Source: Spirosoma oryzicola
GTDB taxonomy: Bacteria > Bacteroidota > Bacteroidia > Cytophagales > Spirosomataceae
DNA: 64,000 nt
NCBI RefSeq assembly: GCF_021233055.1
Contig: NZ_CP089538.1
Span: forward strand, 973,501 to 1,037,500
Direction: 5' to 3'
Positions 54,472 to 63,422 of the stretch are shown here, in pieces. Every line of letters begins with the position of its first letter. Within the stretch, counting starts at the first letter, position 1. Below the pieces are notes generated by a model. The model was not told the origin of the DNA. It made no database searches and was given only the letters and a program-made list of their open reading frames with translations. A program made the position numbers and the translations under genes.

Positions 54472-55155
54472 ATGCGAGTTTTAATCGTTGAAGATGAATG
54501 GGAAGTGGCATCGCTCATCGAAACGGGTTTGGAAGATTGTGGCTTTATGGCCGACATTGCCGGCGACGCTAAAGAAGCACAACAACGACTGGCTGAAAAC
54601 GAATACGATATTGTGGTACTTGACGTGAATTTGCCCGTAATCAGCGGGTTTGATTTATGCCGAATGATTCGCAATCGATTTGATACATTACCGATTCTAA
54701 TGCTGACTGCGCTGGGCAACACGGACAGTAAACTGAACGGATTCGACGCGGGGGCGGATGATTACCTGGTAAAACCGTTCGAGTTTCGGGAGTTGGTTGC
54801 CCGGCTGCGGGCGCTTACCCGGCGCAACTCCGCCCAATCCACCGAAGCGACCGTTCTCCGCATTGCCGATCTTGAATTCAATCAGCAGAGTAAAACCGTA
54901 AAGCGTGGTAATCAGAAAATTCTGCTGACAGCGCGTGAACTGACGTTGCTCGAATTTTTTCTCAAAAATCAGAACCGGGCGCTTACCCGAAACGAAATCA
55001 TCGAGCAGGTCTGGGACCTTAACTTCGATACGGGGACCAATGTCGTTGATGTGTACGTCAATTACCTGCGGAAGAAAATAGACAAGGATTTCGTGCCGAA
55101 ACTGATTCATACAATCAGCGGAATTGGCTACATCATGCAGGCTTCTGACGACTAA
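54472..55155 (+). CDS. OmpR/PhoB-family response regulator
   Basis: 227 residues from the ATG at 54472 (MRVLIVEDEWEVASLIETGL); the frame is open upstream for 21 codons without conservation. Receiver domain (1-120) with acidic pair E7/D8, phosphoacceptor D51 in VVLDVNLP, T in MLTALG and K in DYLVKPFEF. Winged-helix DNA-binding domain (about 130-225) with LTARELTLLEFFLKNQNRALTRNEIIEQVW and VDVYVNYLRKKID. Followed 3 bp later by its histidine kinase. The 11-bp direct repeats at 56521-56586 are a likely target. Confidence 0.95.
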   Translation: MRVLIVEDEWEVASLIETGLEDCGFMADIAGDAKEAQQRLAENEYDIVVLDVNLPVISGFDLCRMIRNRFDTLPILMLTALGNTDSKLNGFDAGADDYLVKPFEFRELVARLRALTRRNSAQSTEATVLRIADLEFNQQSKTVKRGNQKILLTARELTLLEFFLKNQNRALTRNEIIEQVWDLNFDTGTNVVDVYVNYLRKKIDKDFVPKLIHTISGIGYIMQASDD

Positions 55156-55158
55156 CTC

Positions 55159-56526
55159 ATGAAAATACGCGCGCGTCTTTCGCTGACCTTCGTCGGTATA
55201 GTGGCTGCCATTCTTCTGCTTTTTTCGTTTGTCGTCTACGCTACCGCTGAGTATTACCGACAGCGGGATTTTTACTTAAGGCTCAGCGATAAGGCCAAAA
55301 CGACGGCCCGCCTTCTCCTCGACGAAGACGAGATTACGACGCGGCTGTTGCGGGTTATCGAGCAGAACAACCTGACGGCGCTGCCCGAAGAGCAAATCAA
55401 CGTGTACGGTCAGGATAACCGGATGCTCTACGCGACTCAGGATAGCGCCATTGTGAAGCCGGAAGTGTTGACGCTTATTCGCGAAAAGAAAGAGGTTTTC
55501 TTCCGGGAGAAGCGAAAAGAAATCATCGGGTTCATTCATGTGCACAACAAGCAGGAGTACATACTCGTAGCATCCGCTCACGATCAGTACGGATTGGAAG
55601 AAATGCAGCATTTGGGGGCCATTATGGTGATGGGGTTGCTGTGTAGTCTGGCCCTGATGGGTGCAGCGGGCTGGGCGTACGCGGGACGTTCGCTACGGCC
55701 TATCTCGGATGTGGTTCAGCAAGTTAGCCGGATTACAGCTTCCAATCTGGATCAACGGGTATCGGCGGGGAATGATCACGACGAATTATCGCAGTTGGCG
55801 CACACGTTTAATCTGATGCTCGACCGGGTTCAAGAAGCGTTTGAGATGCAGCGCAATTTCGTTTCAAACGCGTCTCATGAACTGCGAACTCCGCTGACCA
55901 TCATTACCGGACAGATCGAAGTAACCTTACTGAAACGACGTACGGTTGAGGAGCACGAAGCCAAATGGAAAGCGGTGCTTGAGGTGATTCACCGGATGAA
56001 TAAACTGACCAATAATTTGCTGGATCTGACGCTGGTGAATCTGGAATCGACCCCGTTGAAATTCAGCGAGGTATCCGTCGATGAGGTTATTTATCAGGCT
56101 TCGCAGATGCTGGCTAACCGCCAGCCCGATTACTCAGTCGTGTTCTCTTTTGCCGGACAGATGGAGACGATACAACCGTCGCTGACTATTGCGGGTAACA
56201 AGTCGCTGTTGTATTCGGCTTTTTTCAACCTGATGGAAAACGGGTGCAAGTTTTCCGAAAACAAGCAGGTGCAGGTCACGCTTGGTGCCAACGAGCGCTG
56301 GGTAACCGTGGTATTCAAAGACGAAGGCGTCGGCATCCTCGAATCAGACATCAAACGCATCTATGAGCCATTTTTCCGCGCCGAGAACGTAAAACGGATT
56401 CACGGACACGGAGTCGGCCTACCGCTGACCTACCGAATCATTCAGCTTCATCGCGGTCAGATCGAAGTGACATCCGAAATAAACCGGGGTACTACATTCA
56501 CCGTTCACCTGCCCAAAAAGTTCTAA
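55159..56526 (+). CDS. Sensor histidine kinase with HAMP domain
   Basis: 455 residues: TM1 (about 8-30), a periplasmic loop (about 31-150), TM2 (about 152-175), HAMP (about 176-228), HisKA with H240 in NASHELRTPLTI, and HATPase with NLMENGCKFSENK (N box), FKDEGVGILESDI (G1) and HGVGLPLTYRIIQLHRG (G2). Partner of the response regulator just upstream. The periplasmic loop is rich in Glu/Lys and has no known sensor fold by eye. Its stop codon lies inside the first 11-bp repeat. Confidence 0.94.
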   Translation: MKIRARLSLTFVGIVAAILLLFSFVVYATAEYYRQRDFYLRLSDKAKTTARLLLDEDEITTRLLRVIEQNNLTALPEEQINVYGQDNRMLYATQDSAIVKPEVLTLIREKKEVFFREKRKEIIGFIHVHNKQEYILVASAHDQYGLEEMQHLGAIMVMGLLCSLALMGAAGWAYAGRSLRPISDVVQQVSRITASNLDQRVSAGNDHDELSQLAHTFNLMLDRVQEAFEMQRNFVSNASHELRTPLTIITGQIEVTLLKRRTVEEHEAKWKAVLEVIHRMNKLTNNLLDLTLVNLESTPLKFSEVSVDEVIYQASQMLANRQPDYSVVFSFAGQMETIQPSLTIAGNKSLLYSAFFNLMENGCKFSENKQVQVTLGANERWVTVVFKDEGVGILESDIKRIYEPFFRAENVKRIHGHGVGLPLTYRIIQLHRGQIEVTSEINRGTTFTVHLPKKF

Positions 56527-56586
56527 TCGATTTCTAATCAATCTCTAATCGGTTTCTCATCACCTTCTAACTAGTCCCTAATGAAC
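56521..56586 (+). promoter_or_regulatory. Six tandem 11-bp repeats, likely response-regulator binding array
   Basis: Units at 56521, 56532, 56543, 56554, 56565 and 56576, consensus TTCTAATCrrT: TTCTAATCGAT, TTCTAATCAAT, CTCTAATCGGT, TTCTCATCACC, TTCTAACTAGT, CCCTAATGAAC. Conservation falls towards the promoter. Period 11 is one helical turn, as in PhoB/OmpR-type direct-repeat boxes. The last unit ends 17 bp before the -7 box TAACTTTG, so the nearest units cover the -33 region, the layout of a class II activator site. Confidence 0.75.
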
Positions 56587-56603
56587 CCCGTTAGCCGTTG
56601 TGC

Positions 56604-56611
56604 TAACTTTG
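56604..56611 (+). promoter_or_regulatory. -7 box of the SulP transporter gene
   Basis: TAACTTTG, exact TAnnTTTG, with no TTTG at -33, as expected for an activator-dependent promoter. Predicts a 5' leader of about 220 nt before the ATG at 56837. Confidence 0.6.
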
Positions 56612-56836
56612 TTGGGGTGGAAAAACTGTGCCTTATCGGCTGACTTGAGGTATGAGAAACAACGGCAAAAAAACGAAGAAATACATCCTCTGGCTGAACT
56701 GTCTTCCGGGAGTTTATCGGCTTTCGTGGGTAATAGCCGAACGAGTAACAGTACCTTCTATGCAAAACTAAACGCCAAAAATAAGGCAGGTAAAATCATA
56801 CGTCTATCCCGCACAACCAAAAAGCTCAACGCAAAA

Positions 56837-58453
56837 ATGGAGACAAAGAAGAGTTTTCTTCAAACAATAGATTTTAGTAATCTACAAGGTGATTTTCGGG
56901 GCGGAGCCATCTCATTCCTGGTGGCGGTGCCGCTGTGTCTGGGTATCGCGCTGGCGTCGGGCGCTCCACTTTTCGCGGGTATAATTGCCGGAATTGTCGG
57001 GGGCATCGTTGTCGGGGCTTTTAGTCGGTCGGCCGTCAGTATTTCAGGGCCAGAAGCCGGGTTGATCATCGTGACGCTCAGTGCAATTCAGGCATTGGGG
57101 TCCTTTCCGGCTTTTTTGCTGGCTACCTGTCTGGCCGGTCTGATTCAGATCGGATTAGGCTTCGCCAAAGCCGGGATGATTAGTAACTTTTTTCCGTCCT
57201 CGGTCATCAAGGGAATGCTGGCTGGGATTGGTATTATTTTGATTATAAAACAATTGCCACACCTGGTTGGCTACGATGCCGATGCGGCAGAAGGCTTTGC
57301 ACTTTTTCAGCCCGGCAATTTCAATATTATTGAACAGTTGCGCATGGCACTCGGTCAGTTCCGGGCCGTAGCGATTCTGATTGCGGTGCTATCGCTGGGT
57401 ATCTTCTTTTTGTGGGAGCGTCCGGCTCTTCGGCAACGGGCCTTTGTTAAAAACGTACCCGCTGCGTTGGTGGTAGTTTTGTTGGGTATCGGGATCAACG
57501 AGTTTTTTCGGATGGGCTTTCCCGAGTGGGCATTGCGGGGAAATCACCTCGTTCAGTTGCCGGTGCCCGAAAGCGCGGCTGCCTTCCTGAACTTATTCAC
57601 GTTCCCTGATTTCTCGCAATGGAATAATCCGCTTGTATACACCTCGGCGGTATCTATCGCGTTGGTTGCTAGTCTGGAAGCCCTCCTGGCTATCGAAGCA
57701 TCCGACGAACTGGACCCGCTAAAACGTAAAACACCGACGAATCATGAGTTGAAAGCACAGGGCATCGGTAATCTGGTTAGCGGCCTCGTTGGGGGGATAC
57801 CGCTCACGTCGGTTATTGTGCGAAGTTCGGTTAGTATCAATGCGGGTGCTCGCACGAAAGTGGCCGCGCTGGTGCACGGTACATTGCTGCTGGTGTGCGT
57901 GGTAACGCTGCCTACGCTCCTGAATAAAATTCCCTGGGCAAGTCTGGCGGCTATTTTACTCGTTACGGGTTATAAACTGGCGCGGATCGAGGTCGTCAAA
58001 GGCGTTTTTGCCCAGGGTATGTCGAAATTCATTCCGTTCGTAGTGACGGTCGTTGCCATATTACTGACCGACCTGCTGATCGGTATCGGGATTGGTATGG
58101 TAGCAGGTATCTTTTTCATCCTGCGCGATCATTACCTCAACGCGCACCGGGTCCGGACGCATTGGGACAGCGACAAAGACAAAACGCGGATTTACGTACG
58201 GCTTGGTGATCACGTATCATTTCTTAGCAAAGCCCGACTGATGAAGTTGCTGAAAGGAGTACCCGACAATGCAATTGTTGAGATCGACGGAACGAACTCT
58301 TCGTACATCGACAGCGACGTTGTGACGGCTATTCAGAATTTCGGTGGTGTGGCTAAACAGCGAAACATTCAGCTTATTTTCCGGCAGGAACAGCGGAACG
58401 ATTATCCGTTCAGCCATTCTCGTGCGGATATAGCAATGGAGGTAATTGAGTAA
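56837..58453 (+). CDS. SulP-family anion transporter with STAS-like tail
   Basis: 538 residues from the ATG at 56837 (METKKSFLQTIDFSNLQGDFRGG); an in-frame start at 56600 overlaps the promoter box and is rejected. SulP core with AISFLVAVPLCLGIALASGAPLFAGIIAGIVGGIVVGAFS and SRSAVSISGPEAGLIIV, about 10-12 helices, then a cytoplasmic tail (about 455-538) with the STAS-like DNAIVEIDGTNSSYIDSDVVTAIQNF. Bacterial SulP proteins import sulfate, bicarbonate or other anions; the anion is not shown. Promoter carries a regulator array, and the regulator pair lies just upstream. Confidence 0.92.
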   Translation: METKKSFLQTIDFSNLQGDFRGGAISFLVAVPLCLGIALASGAPLFAGIIAGIVGGIVVGAFSRSAVSISGPEAGLIIVTLSAIQALGSFPAFLLATCLAGLIQIGLGFAKAGMISNFFPSSVIKGMLAGIGIILIIKQLPHLVGYDADAAEGFALFQPGNFNIIEQLRMALGQFRAVAILIAVLSLGIFFLWERPALRQRAFVKNVPAALVVVLLGIGINEFFRMGFPEWALRGNHLVQLPVPESAAAFLNLFTFPDFSQWNNPLVYTSAVSIALVASLEALLAIEASDELDPLKRKTPTNHELKAQGIGNLVSGLVGGIPLTSVIVRSSVSINAGARTKVAALVHGTLLLVCVVTLPTLLNKIPWASLAAILLVTGYKLARIEVVKGVFAQGMSKFIPFVVTVVAILLTDLLIGIGIGMVAGIFFILRDHYLNAHRVRTHWDSDKDKTRIYVRLGDHVSFLSKARLMKLLKGVPDNAIVEIDGTNSSYIDSDVVTAIQNFGGVAKQRNIQLIFRQEQRNDYPFSHSRADIAMEVIE

Positions 58454-58473
58454 CTCAGAAACATAAGGAAACC

Positions 58474-58520
58474 AAAAACGACTCAGGCCATTCCTCGCAG
58501 AAATGGCCTGAGTCGTTTTT
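58474..58520. terminator. Bidirectional terminator between SulP and kup
   Basis: 19-bp perfect stem (58474-58492 and 58502-58520, AAAAACGACTCAGGCC and complement), 9-base loop. Confidence 0.9.
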
Positions 58521-58522
58521 GA

Positions 58523-60484
58523 TTAATTGCGTTCTCGGATCAGCGCAATATTTTTAGGAATGGAGAAAAGGAGCGGTACGTCTTCTACCACGATGTTGTT
58601 CGTATCCAGCCCATACGCTGGCGCTTCGTGCAACGCCGTCCGCCGGATCAGGAAATAACTGTTCATGATAAGCTTCTGGCCGAGGGGCAGGTCGTTTTCG
58701 TAGGAAAGAAACGTCTTAAAGACCACGAACCGGAAATCGCCCGTTAATTTCTTTTTGCTCAACGATTGGTAGCGGCTGGTAATTTCAACTTCCTTGTCTT
58801 TGACCATATCCTCGACAACAAGCCGGAAAAACAAATTCAGGCGCGGTTCGATGCGGAATCCCAGGAAGAATTTGATGTAGTACACGTCCTGATCGGCCAG
58901 CGTTTCTACTTTGTAGCGCATGGTAAACGGCTCGTCCATAACCTCTACGTGCAACAACCAATAGACATCGGCTCGTTTGGGCGATCGGTACAAGATCGAC
59001 TCAATTGTTTCAGTTTCGATCTGGTCGGCACTATCAGAACTGGTCAGGTACACAAGGTGAGTCGCGTATTTCGGGACGGTTGTGTCGTTACTGAGTTCTT
59101 TGAGCGTTTCCAGGAAGGGAGGTAGCGGTTCGAACTGAACAAAGCTGTGCTTGAGCTCTTTACCCCGGTGCCAGAGCGTCATCACCGTAATAAGAATCAA
59201 CCCGAGGAGAATTGATATCCAGCCGCCTTCTTCGAACTTGATCAGATTGGCGATCAGAAACGAGCTTTCGATACCCAGGAAGAGCAGGGTTATGGCGAGG
59301 GTCAGCAACGGATTAACGCGCTTTATGCGAAGGTAAGCGTTCATCAGCACGGTAGACATGAGCATGGTGAGCGTTACGGCCAGACCGAAGGCAGCTTCCA
59401 TATTTTTCGACTCCCGAAAGTGAAGTACCACGCCGATACAACCCGCCATCAAAAGCCAGTTGATCTGTGGAATGTACAATTGCCCCCGGAAATCAGTCGG
59501 GTAGACCACGCGCTGACGGGGCCAGAGCTTGAGCCGTATTGCTTCGCCAATTAGCGTAAACGATCCACTGATAAGCGCCTGGCTGGCAATAATGGTGGCG
59601 AGTGTGGCAATGCCGATGGCAAAGATCAGCAACGAGGGCGGTACAATTTCGTAGAAAGAACTCGTCGGGCCGAGCTGTTTCCCCAAATGCTGCATCAACC
59701 AGGCTGCCTGCCCGGCGTATGACAGCAGAAGCATCAGTTTCACAAAGCCCCAACTAACCCGGATATTACCCCGACCGCAGTGTCCCATGTCCGAATAGAG
59801 TGCTTCGGCTCCGGTCGTGCAAAGGAAAACACCACCCAACAGCCAGAATCCTCCGGGGTAGTCGCGCAGCAAGGTAACAACATGCCAGGGATTCAGGGCA
59901 CGTAGCACCCCCGGATGCTGCACCAGCGATAAGAATCCAATAATACCGATAAAGGCAAACCAGATAACCATGATTGGGCCAAATAATCGGCCAAGCCATT
60001 GCGTGCCAAACTGTTGCGTAATAAACAGCAGAACGATGATCGCGAGTACAATCGGAACGGTGTCGAGTTTGGGATAATAAATCAGCAAGCCTTCGATGGC
60101 CGATGATACGGAAATGGGGGGCGTAATGATGCCATCAGCAAGGAGAAAGCTGCCACCGACAATTGCTGGATAAAGCATCCACCGTCCCGTGTATCGGCGC
60201 ACGAGGGTATACAGCGAGAAAATACCGCCCTCGCCATTGTTGTCGGCATTGAGGGTGATGATCACGTACTTAAGCGTAGTCTGAAACGTTAGTGTCCAGA
60301 AAACAGCGGAGAACGAGCCAAGGACTAGATTTTCCGTCAGGATGCGTTCGCCGAAGATGGCTTTGTAGGTGTAGAGGGGCGATGTGCCGATGTCGCCGAA
60401 GACGATACCAATCGAAATTAGTAAGCCTTGTAAAGAAACTTTATTGAGATGAGAATGGGCAGAAGGTAGCGAAGCCGAGTTCAT
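58523..60484 (-). CDS. kup: Kup-family potassium uptake protein
   Basis: 653 residues from the ATG at 60484 (MNSASLPSAH). Family blocks: GIVFGDIGTSPLYTYKAIFGE, NADNNGEGGIFSLYTLVRR, GGSFLLADGIITPPISVSSAIEGL and GAEALYSDMGHCGR, then 12 helices and a 200-residue cytoplasmic tail. Kup takes up K+ with H+ at low or neutral pH. It lies 30 bp after the histidine kinase gene on the same strand, so it is probably in the KdpD-type sensor operon. Confidence 0.94.
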   Translation of the reverse strand: MNSASLPSAHSHLNKVSLQGLLISIGIVFGDIGTSPLYTYKAIFGERILTENLVLGSFSAVFWTLTFQTTLKYVIITLNADNNGEGGIFSLYTLVRRYTGRWMLYPAIVGGSFLLADGIITPPISVSSAIEGLLIYYPKLDTVPIVLAIIVLLFITQQFGTQWLGRLFGPIMVIWFAFIGIIGFLSLVQHPGVLRALNPWHVVTLLRDYPGGFWLLGGVFLCTTGAEALYSDMGHCGRGNIRVSWGFVKLMLLLSYAGQAAWLMQHLGKQLGPTSSFYEIVPPSLLIFAIGIATLATIIASQALISGSFTLIGEAIRLKLWPRQRVVYPTDFRGQLYIPQINWLLMAGCIGVVLHFRESKNMEAAFGLAVTLTMLMSTVLMNAYLRIKRVNPLLTLAITLLFLGIESSFLIANLIKFEEGGWISILLGLILITVMTLWHRGKELKHSFVQFEPLPPFLETLKELSNDTTVPKYATHLVYLTSSDSADQIETETIESILYRSPKRADVYWLLHVEVMDEPFTMRYKVETLADQDVYYIKFFLGFRIEPRLNLFFRLVVEDMVKDKEVEITSRYQSLSKKKLTGDFRFVVFKTFLSYENDLPLGQKLIMNSYFLIRRTALHEAPAYGLDTNNIVVEDVPLLFSIPKNIALIRERN

Positions 60485-60514
60485 GCTGCAAAGCAAATTA
60501 AATCTAATCAGGCG

Positions 60515-62278
60515 TTAAGTACCGGGTAATCGAAAAAAGAAAACGGCTCCGGCTTCTGGGTCGGTTCGTAGCCCGATTTCGCCACCCATCGACTCGATAA
60601 ATTCTTTCGAGATAGCGAGTCCCAGCCCTGTACCACTCGATTGCCCGTTGTTGCCCGGTGCCCGAAAATAACGGTCGAAAATACGATCCCGGTGCTCAGG
60701 ACGAACCCCGGCTCCATAATCGCGGACTTCAAACTCGACCTGCTTACCGAGCGAAGAAACCGATACATCGATCTTGTTTTCCTCGGGGCTATGGCGTACG
60801 GCATTCGACAGAAAATTGACCAGTACCCAGGAGGCTTTATCCGGATCGGCTTTTACGGTTGGCAGGTCGGCGGGCGCATGAATGGCAAAATGAACGTTTT
60901 TTTGGCTGGCTGACACCTGAAGCGCCCGGGTTGCGTACCGGACAATGTCCATCGGCGCTACGTTTTCGATCTTGAGTTGAATCTGCCCGGATTCGACCTG
61001 CGCCATATTGACCAGTTCGCTTGTGATACTGAGCAGCCGCTCGGCATCGTCGCGGACGTGGCCGATGAGTTGCTTTTGTTCGACGTTCAGTTCGCCGATG
61101 CGACTGTCTTCCAGGAGTTTTAAACTCAGTTTGATGCTGCTGATTGGTGTTTTCAGCTCATGCGAAACCGTAGCAATGAAGTTGGTTTTGGCCTGATCAA
61201 GTTCTTTGAACGGAGTAATGTTTTCGAGCATGATGACCCAACCCGCCGGACGTAATTCACCATCGCCGGTGGGAGCGACCGTAACCGCATGAATTTGTTT
61301 GTTGAAAAAGCTTTCTTTGCCAGCGCCATCTAGTCCCGGATCGTAAATTTTCAACAGGCCGTTATAAGTCGGTTGACTGGGTGCTTCGGTCCAGTGCTCG
61401 GCCATGAGGTCCTGAATCAGCGTGCGTAGCAGGTCGTTGACGGATGCCACATCGGGCGCATAGCGTCCAACCAGCTTGGCTTCGTCAATGCCGAGCAGGC
61501 GGCACGCCACCGGATTGGCGAACAGGATTTTTTTGTTTTCGTCGAGGCCAATAATGCCGTCGCTCATCAGTTGAATCAGCGTGTCAATCCGCTTTTTCTC
61601 AAACAGCAGCTTAGCCAAGTTCGAATGTTCGTACTCGTCCAGCTTCTGCGCCATCGAGTTGAACGACCGCGCCAATTCGCCAAACTCGTCACTCGACCGA
61701 AAATGCAATCGCTCTTCAAAATTGCGGCTGGTTATTTCCCGAATCCCTCGGGTTAGCTCCCGAACGGGTCGGGCAATGTAGCTGGGGAAATTAATGATAA
61801 ACGAAAAGACGATCAGAAAGCAGATAGTACCCACCACGGCCAGCAGCAGCAGCGCGTCCGTAGCGGTTTTTTCGGCGGTACCGTTCTTTCGGAACATGGC
61901 CTGCCGGTTGATGTCATCAAGCTGGAGCAAAGCCGATTGCAATCGTTTCAGGGCCGCTGAGTCGGCGGGTATCGTCTTTAGCCGGTTAAAATCGCGTCGT
62001 AAAGCGGTGGTAAGTTCCTGCTCGCCTTCTTCTGTCACATTGGCTTCCTGCTTCATCAAATTCTCGTTGAACCGGTGCAGGGCGTCGGGGTCGGTAGCCC
62101 GATCAAGCAGGGCTTTCTGCATGTCGCTGGTGTACTGAAGCGAGCTGTAATTGTCTTTTAGAATCGCCTGCGAATCGTCGGCTAGCTCATGGAGGTAATA
62201 AGCTCCCAGCCCGCCGAGTCCGAGAATGATGGCGAACATAAAGCCTAAGCCGAGCGATATTTTTGCTTTGATCGTCAT
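60515..62278 (-). CDS. Sensor histidine kinase with HAMP and PAS domains
   Basis: 587 residues: TM1 (about 7-29), periplasmic four-helix-bundle-like domain (about 30-140), TM2 (about 142-163), HAMP (about 163-216), PAS (about 230-360, DGIIGLDENKKILFANPVACRLLGI), HisKA with H373 in TVSHELKTPISSIKLSL, and HATPase ending with GTGLGLAISKEFIESMGGEIG. The start overlaps the KdpD-type sensor gene by 4 bases (ATGA), so the two are translated together. No response regulator follows in the window. It probably acts as the kinase half of a split KdpD system. Confidence 0.92.
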   Translation of the reverse strand: MTIKAKISLGLGFMFAIILGLGGLGAYYLHELADDSQAILKDNYSSLQYTSDMQKALLDRATDPDALHRFNENLMKQEANVTEEGEQELTTALRRDFNRLKTIPADSAALKRLQSALLQLDDINRQAMFRKNGTAEKTATDALLLLAVVGTICFLIVFSFIINFPSYIARPVRELTRGIREITSRNFEERLHFRSSDEFGELARSFNSMAQKLDEYEHSNLAKLLFEKKRIDTLIQLMSDGIIGLDENKKILFANPVACRLLGIDEAKLVGRYAPDVASVNDLLRTLIQDLMAEHWTEAPSQPTYNGLLKIYDPGLDGAGKESFFNKQIHAVTVAPTGDGELRPAGWVIMLENITPFKELDQAKTNFIATVSHELKTPISSIKLSLKLLEDSRIGELNVEQKQLIGHVRDDAERLLSITSELVNMAQVESGQIQLKIENVAPMDIVRYATRALQVSASQKNVHFAIHAPADLPTVKADPDKASWVLVNFLSNAVRHSPEENKIDVSVSSLGKQVEFEVRDYGAGVRPEHRDRIFDRYFRAPGNNGQSSGTGLGLAISKEFIESMGGEIGLRTDPEAGAVFFFRLPGT

Positions 62279-63405
62279 GACAGAATAATCAGGTCGGTAG
62301 CGGAGTCAGATAGTTTATTCAGCAATTGGTTAAAGGCGTTTGTGCGTAAAATGACCTGAATTAAGGTAATGTGTGGTTTCCCAATGCATACGGTGGTGAC
62401 TTTTCGTTGTTCCGCCGTTTCGGCAATAGCGCTGACAATGTTCTTGCTTTTAACCTGTATTACTTCCGCCCCCAGCTCCGTCGCCAGTTTAAGATTGTTG
62501 ATCAAATAGCGCTGCACATCCAGTTTGATTCGGTCGGCGTCTTCGTCGGGTGTCTGAACGTAGAGTACAAACCAGCGGGATTGGTAGTAACTCGCTAGCC
62601 GTGCCGTTTTGCGAATGACCCGCCGGGCTACCTCGTGGTTACTGCTGATAGCCGCCAAAAACCGTTCTGGCTTCAACTGCGTGCTGGGCGACACCTGTGT
62701 TTCGATCTTGCGCTCGACGGCGGTAGCCACTTCTTTGAGCGCTAACTCGCGAAGTTGCAGGATCTTATCGGGCTGAAAAAAGTTGCCCAGCGCCGTTTCG
62801 ACTTTCGCTCGGTCATAGATCTTACCGTCTTTAAGCCGGGTAATTAGCTCGTCGGCAGTCAGGTCGATATTGACCACTTCATCGGCCATCTGAAGCACCC
62901 GGTCAGGGACGCGTTCGGTTACATCGATGGCCGTAATCTGACGAACGGCGGAGTAAAGACTTTCAATGTGCTGAATATTAACCGCGCTGATCACATTGAT
63001 GCCCGCATCCAGAATCTCCAGGACATCCTGCCAGCGTTTTTCGTTTTTCGAACCCGGAATGTTCGTATGCGCCAGTTCGTCAACGATGACCAGTTCAGGG
63101 TGTAAATTGATCACCGCCTGCAAATCCATCTCGTCGAGTTCGCGCCCTTTATAAAACAGCCGACGGCGGGCAATAACGGGTAAACCCGTAACCAGCGCCT
63201 GGGTTTCGGCCCGGTTATGGGTTTCGACAAAGCCAATCCGGACATCAATGCCCCCGCGCAACAAGGTGTGCGCTTCCTGCAACATCCGGTATGTTTTACC
63301 TACGCCGGCACTCATACCAATGTAAATTTTGAACTTCCCCCGCCTGGACTGGCGGAGGAGGTTCAAAAAATGTTCGGCGTTCTGATCGCGGTTGTCGCTC
63401 AGCAT
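62275..63405 (-). CDS. KdpD-type sensor protein without kinase domain
   Basis: 376 residues that match only the N-terminal half of KdpD. KdpD domain (about 23-235) with Walker A IYIGMSAGVGKTYRML, FVETHNRAETQALV, LVIVDELAHTNIPGSKNEKRWQDV and DVTERVPDRVLQMADEVVNIDL; then a UspA-like domain (about 245-376) with RRVIRKTARLASYYQSRWFVLYVQTP and VCIGKP. The four-helix membrane part and kinase part of E. coli KdpD (894 residues) are absent; the next gene supplies a kinase. Starts 17 bp after the porin gene. Confidence 0.92.
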   Translation of the reverse strand: MLSDNRDQNAEHFLNLLRQSRRGKFKIYIGMSAGVGKTYRMLQEAHTLLRGGIDVRIGFVETHNRAETQALVTGLPVIARRRLFYKGRELDEMDLQAVINLHPELVIVDELAHTNIPGSKNEKRWQDVLEILDAGINVISAVNIQHIESLYSAVRQITAIDVTERVPDRVLQMADEVVNIDLTADELITRLKDGKIYDRAKVETALGNFFQPDKILQLRELALKEVATAVERKIETQVSPSTQLKPERFLAAISSNHEVARRVIRKTARLASYYQSRWFVLYVQTPDEDADRIKLDVQRYLINNLKLATELGAEVIQVKSKNIVSAIAETAEQRKVTTVCIGKPHITLIQVILRTNAFNQLLNKLSDSATDLIILS

Positions 63406-63422
63406 TATGGGACGATTGACGG

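Noticed and set aside
54472..55155. Calling the response regulator KdpE
   Set aside because: It is paired with another kinase and lies 8 kb from the KdpD-type gene on the other strand, so nothing supports this name.
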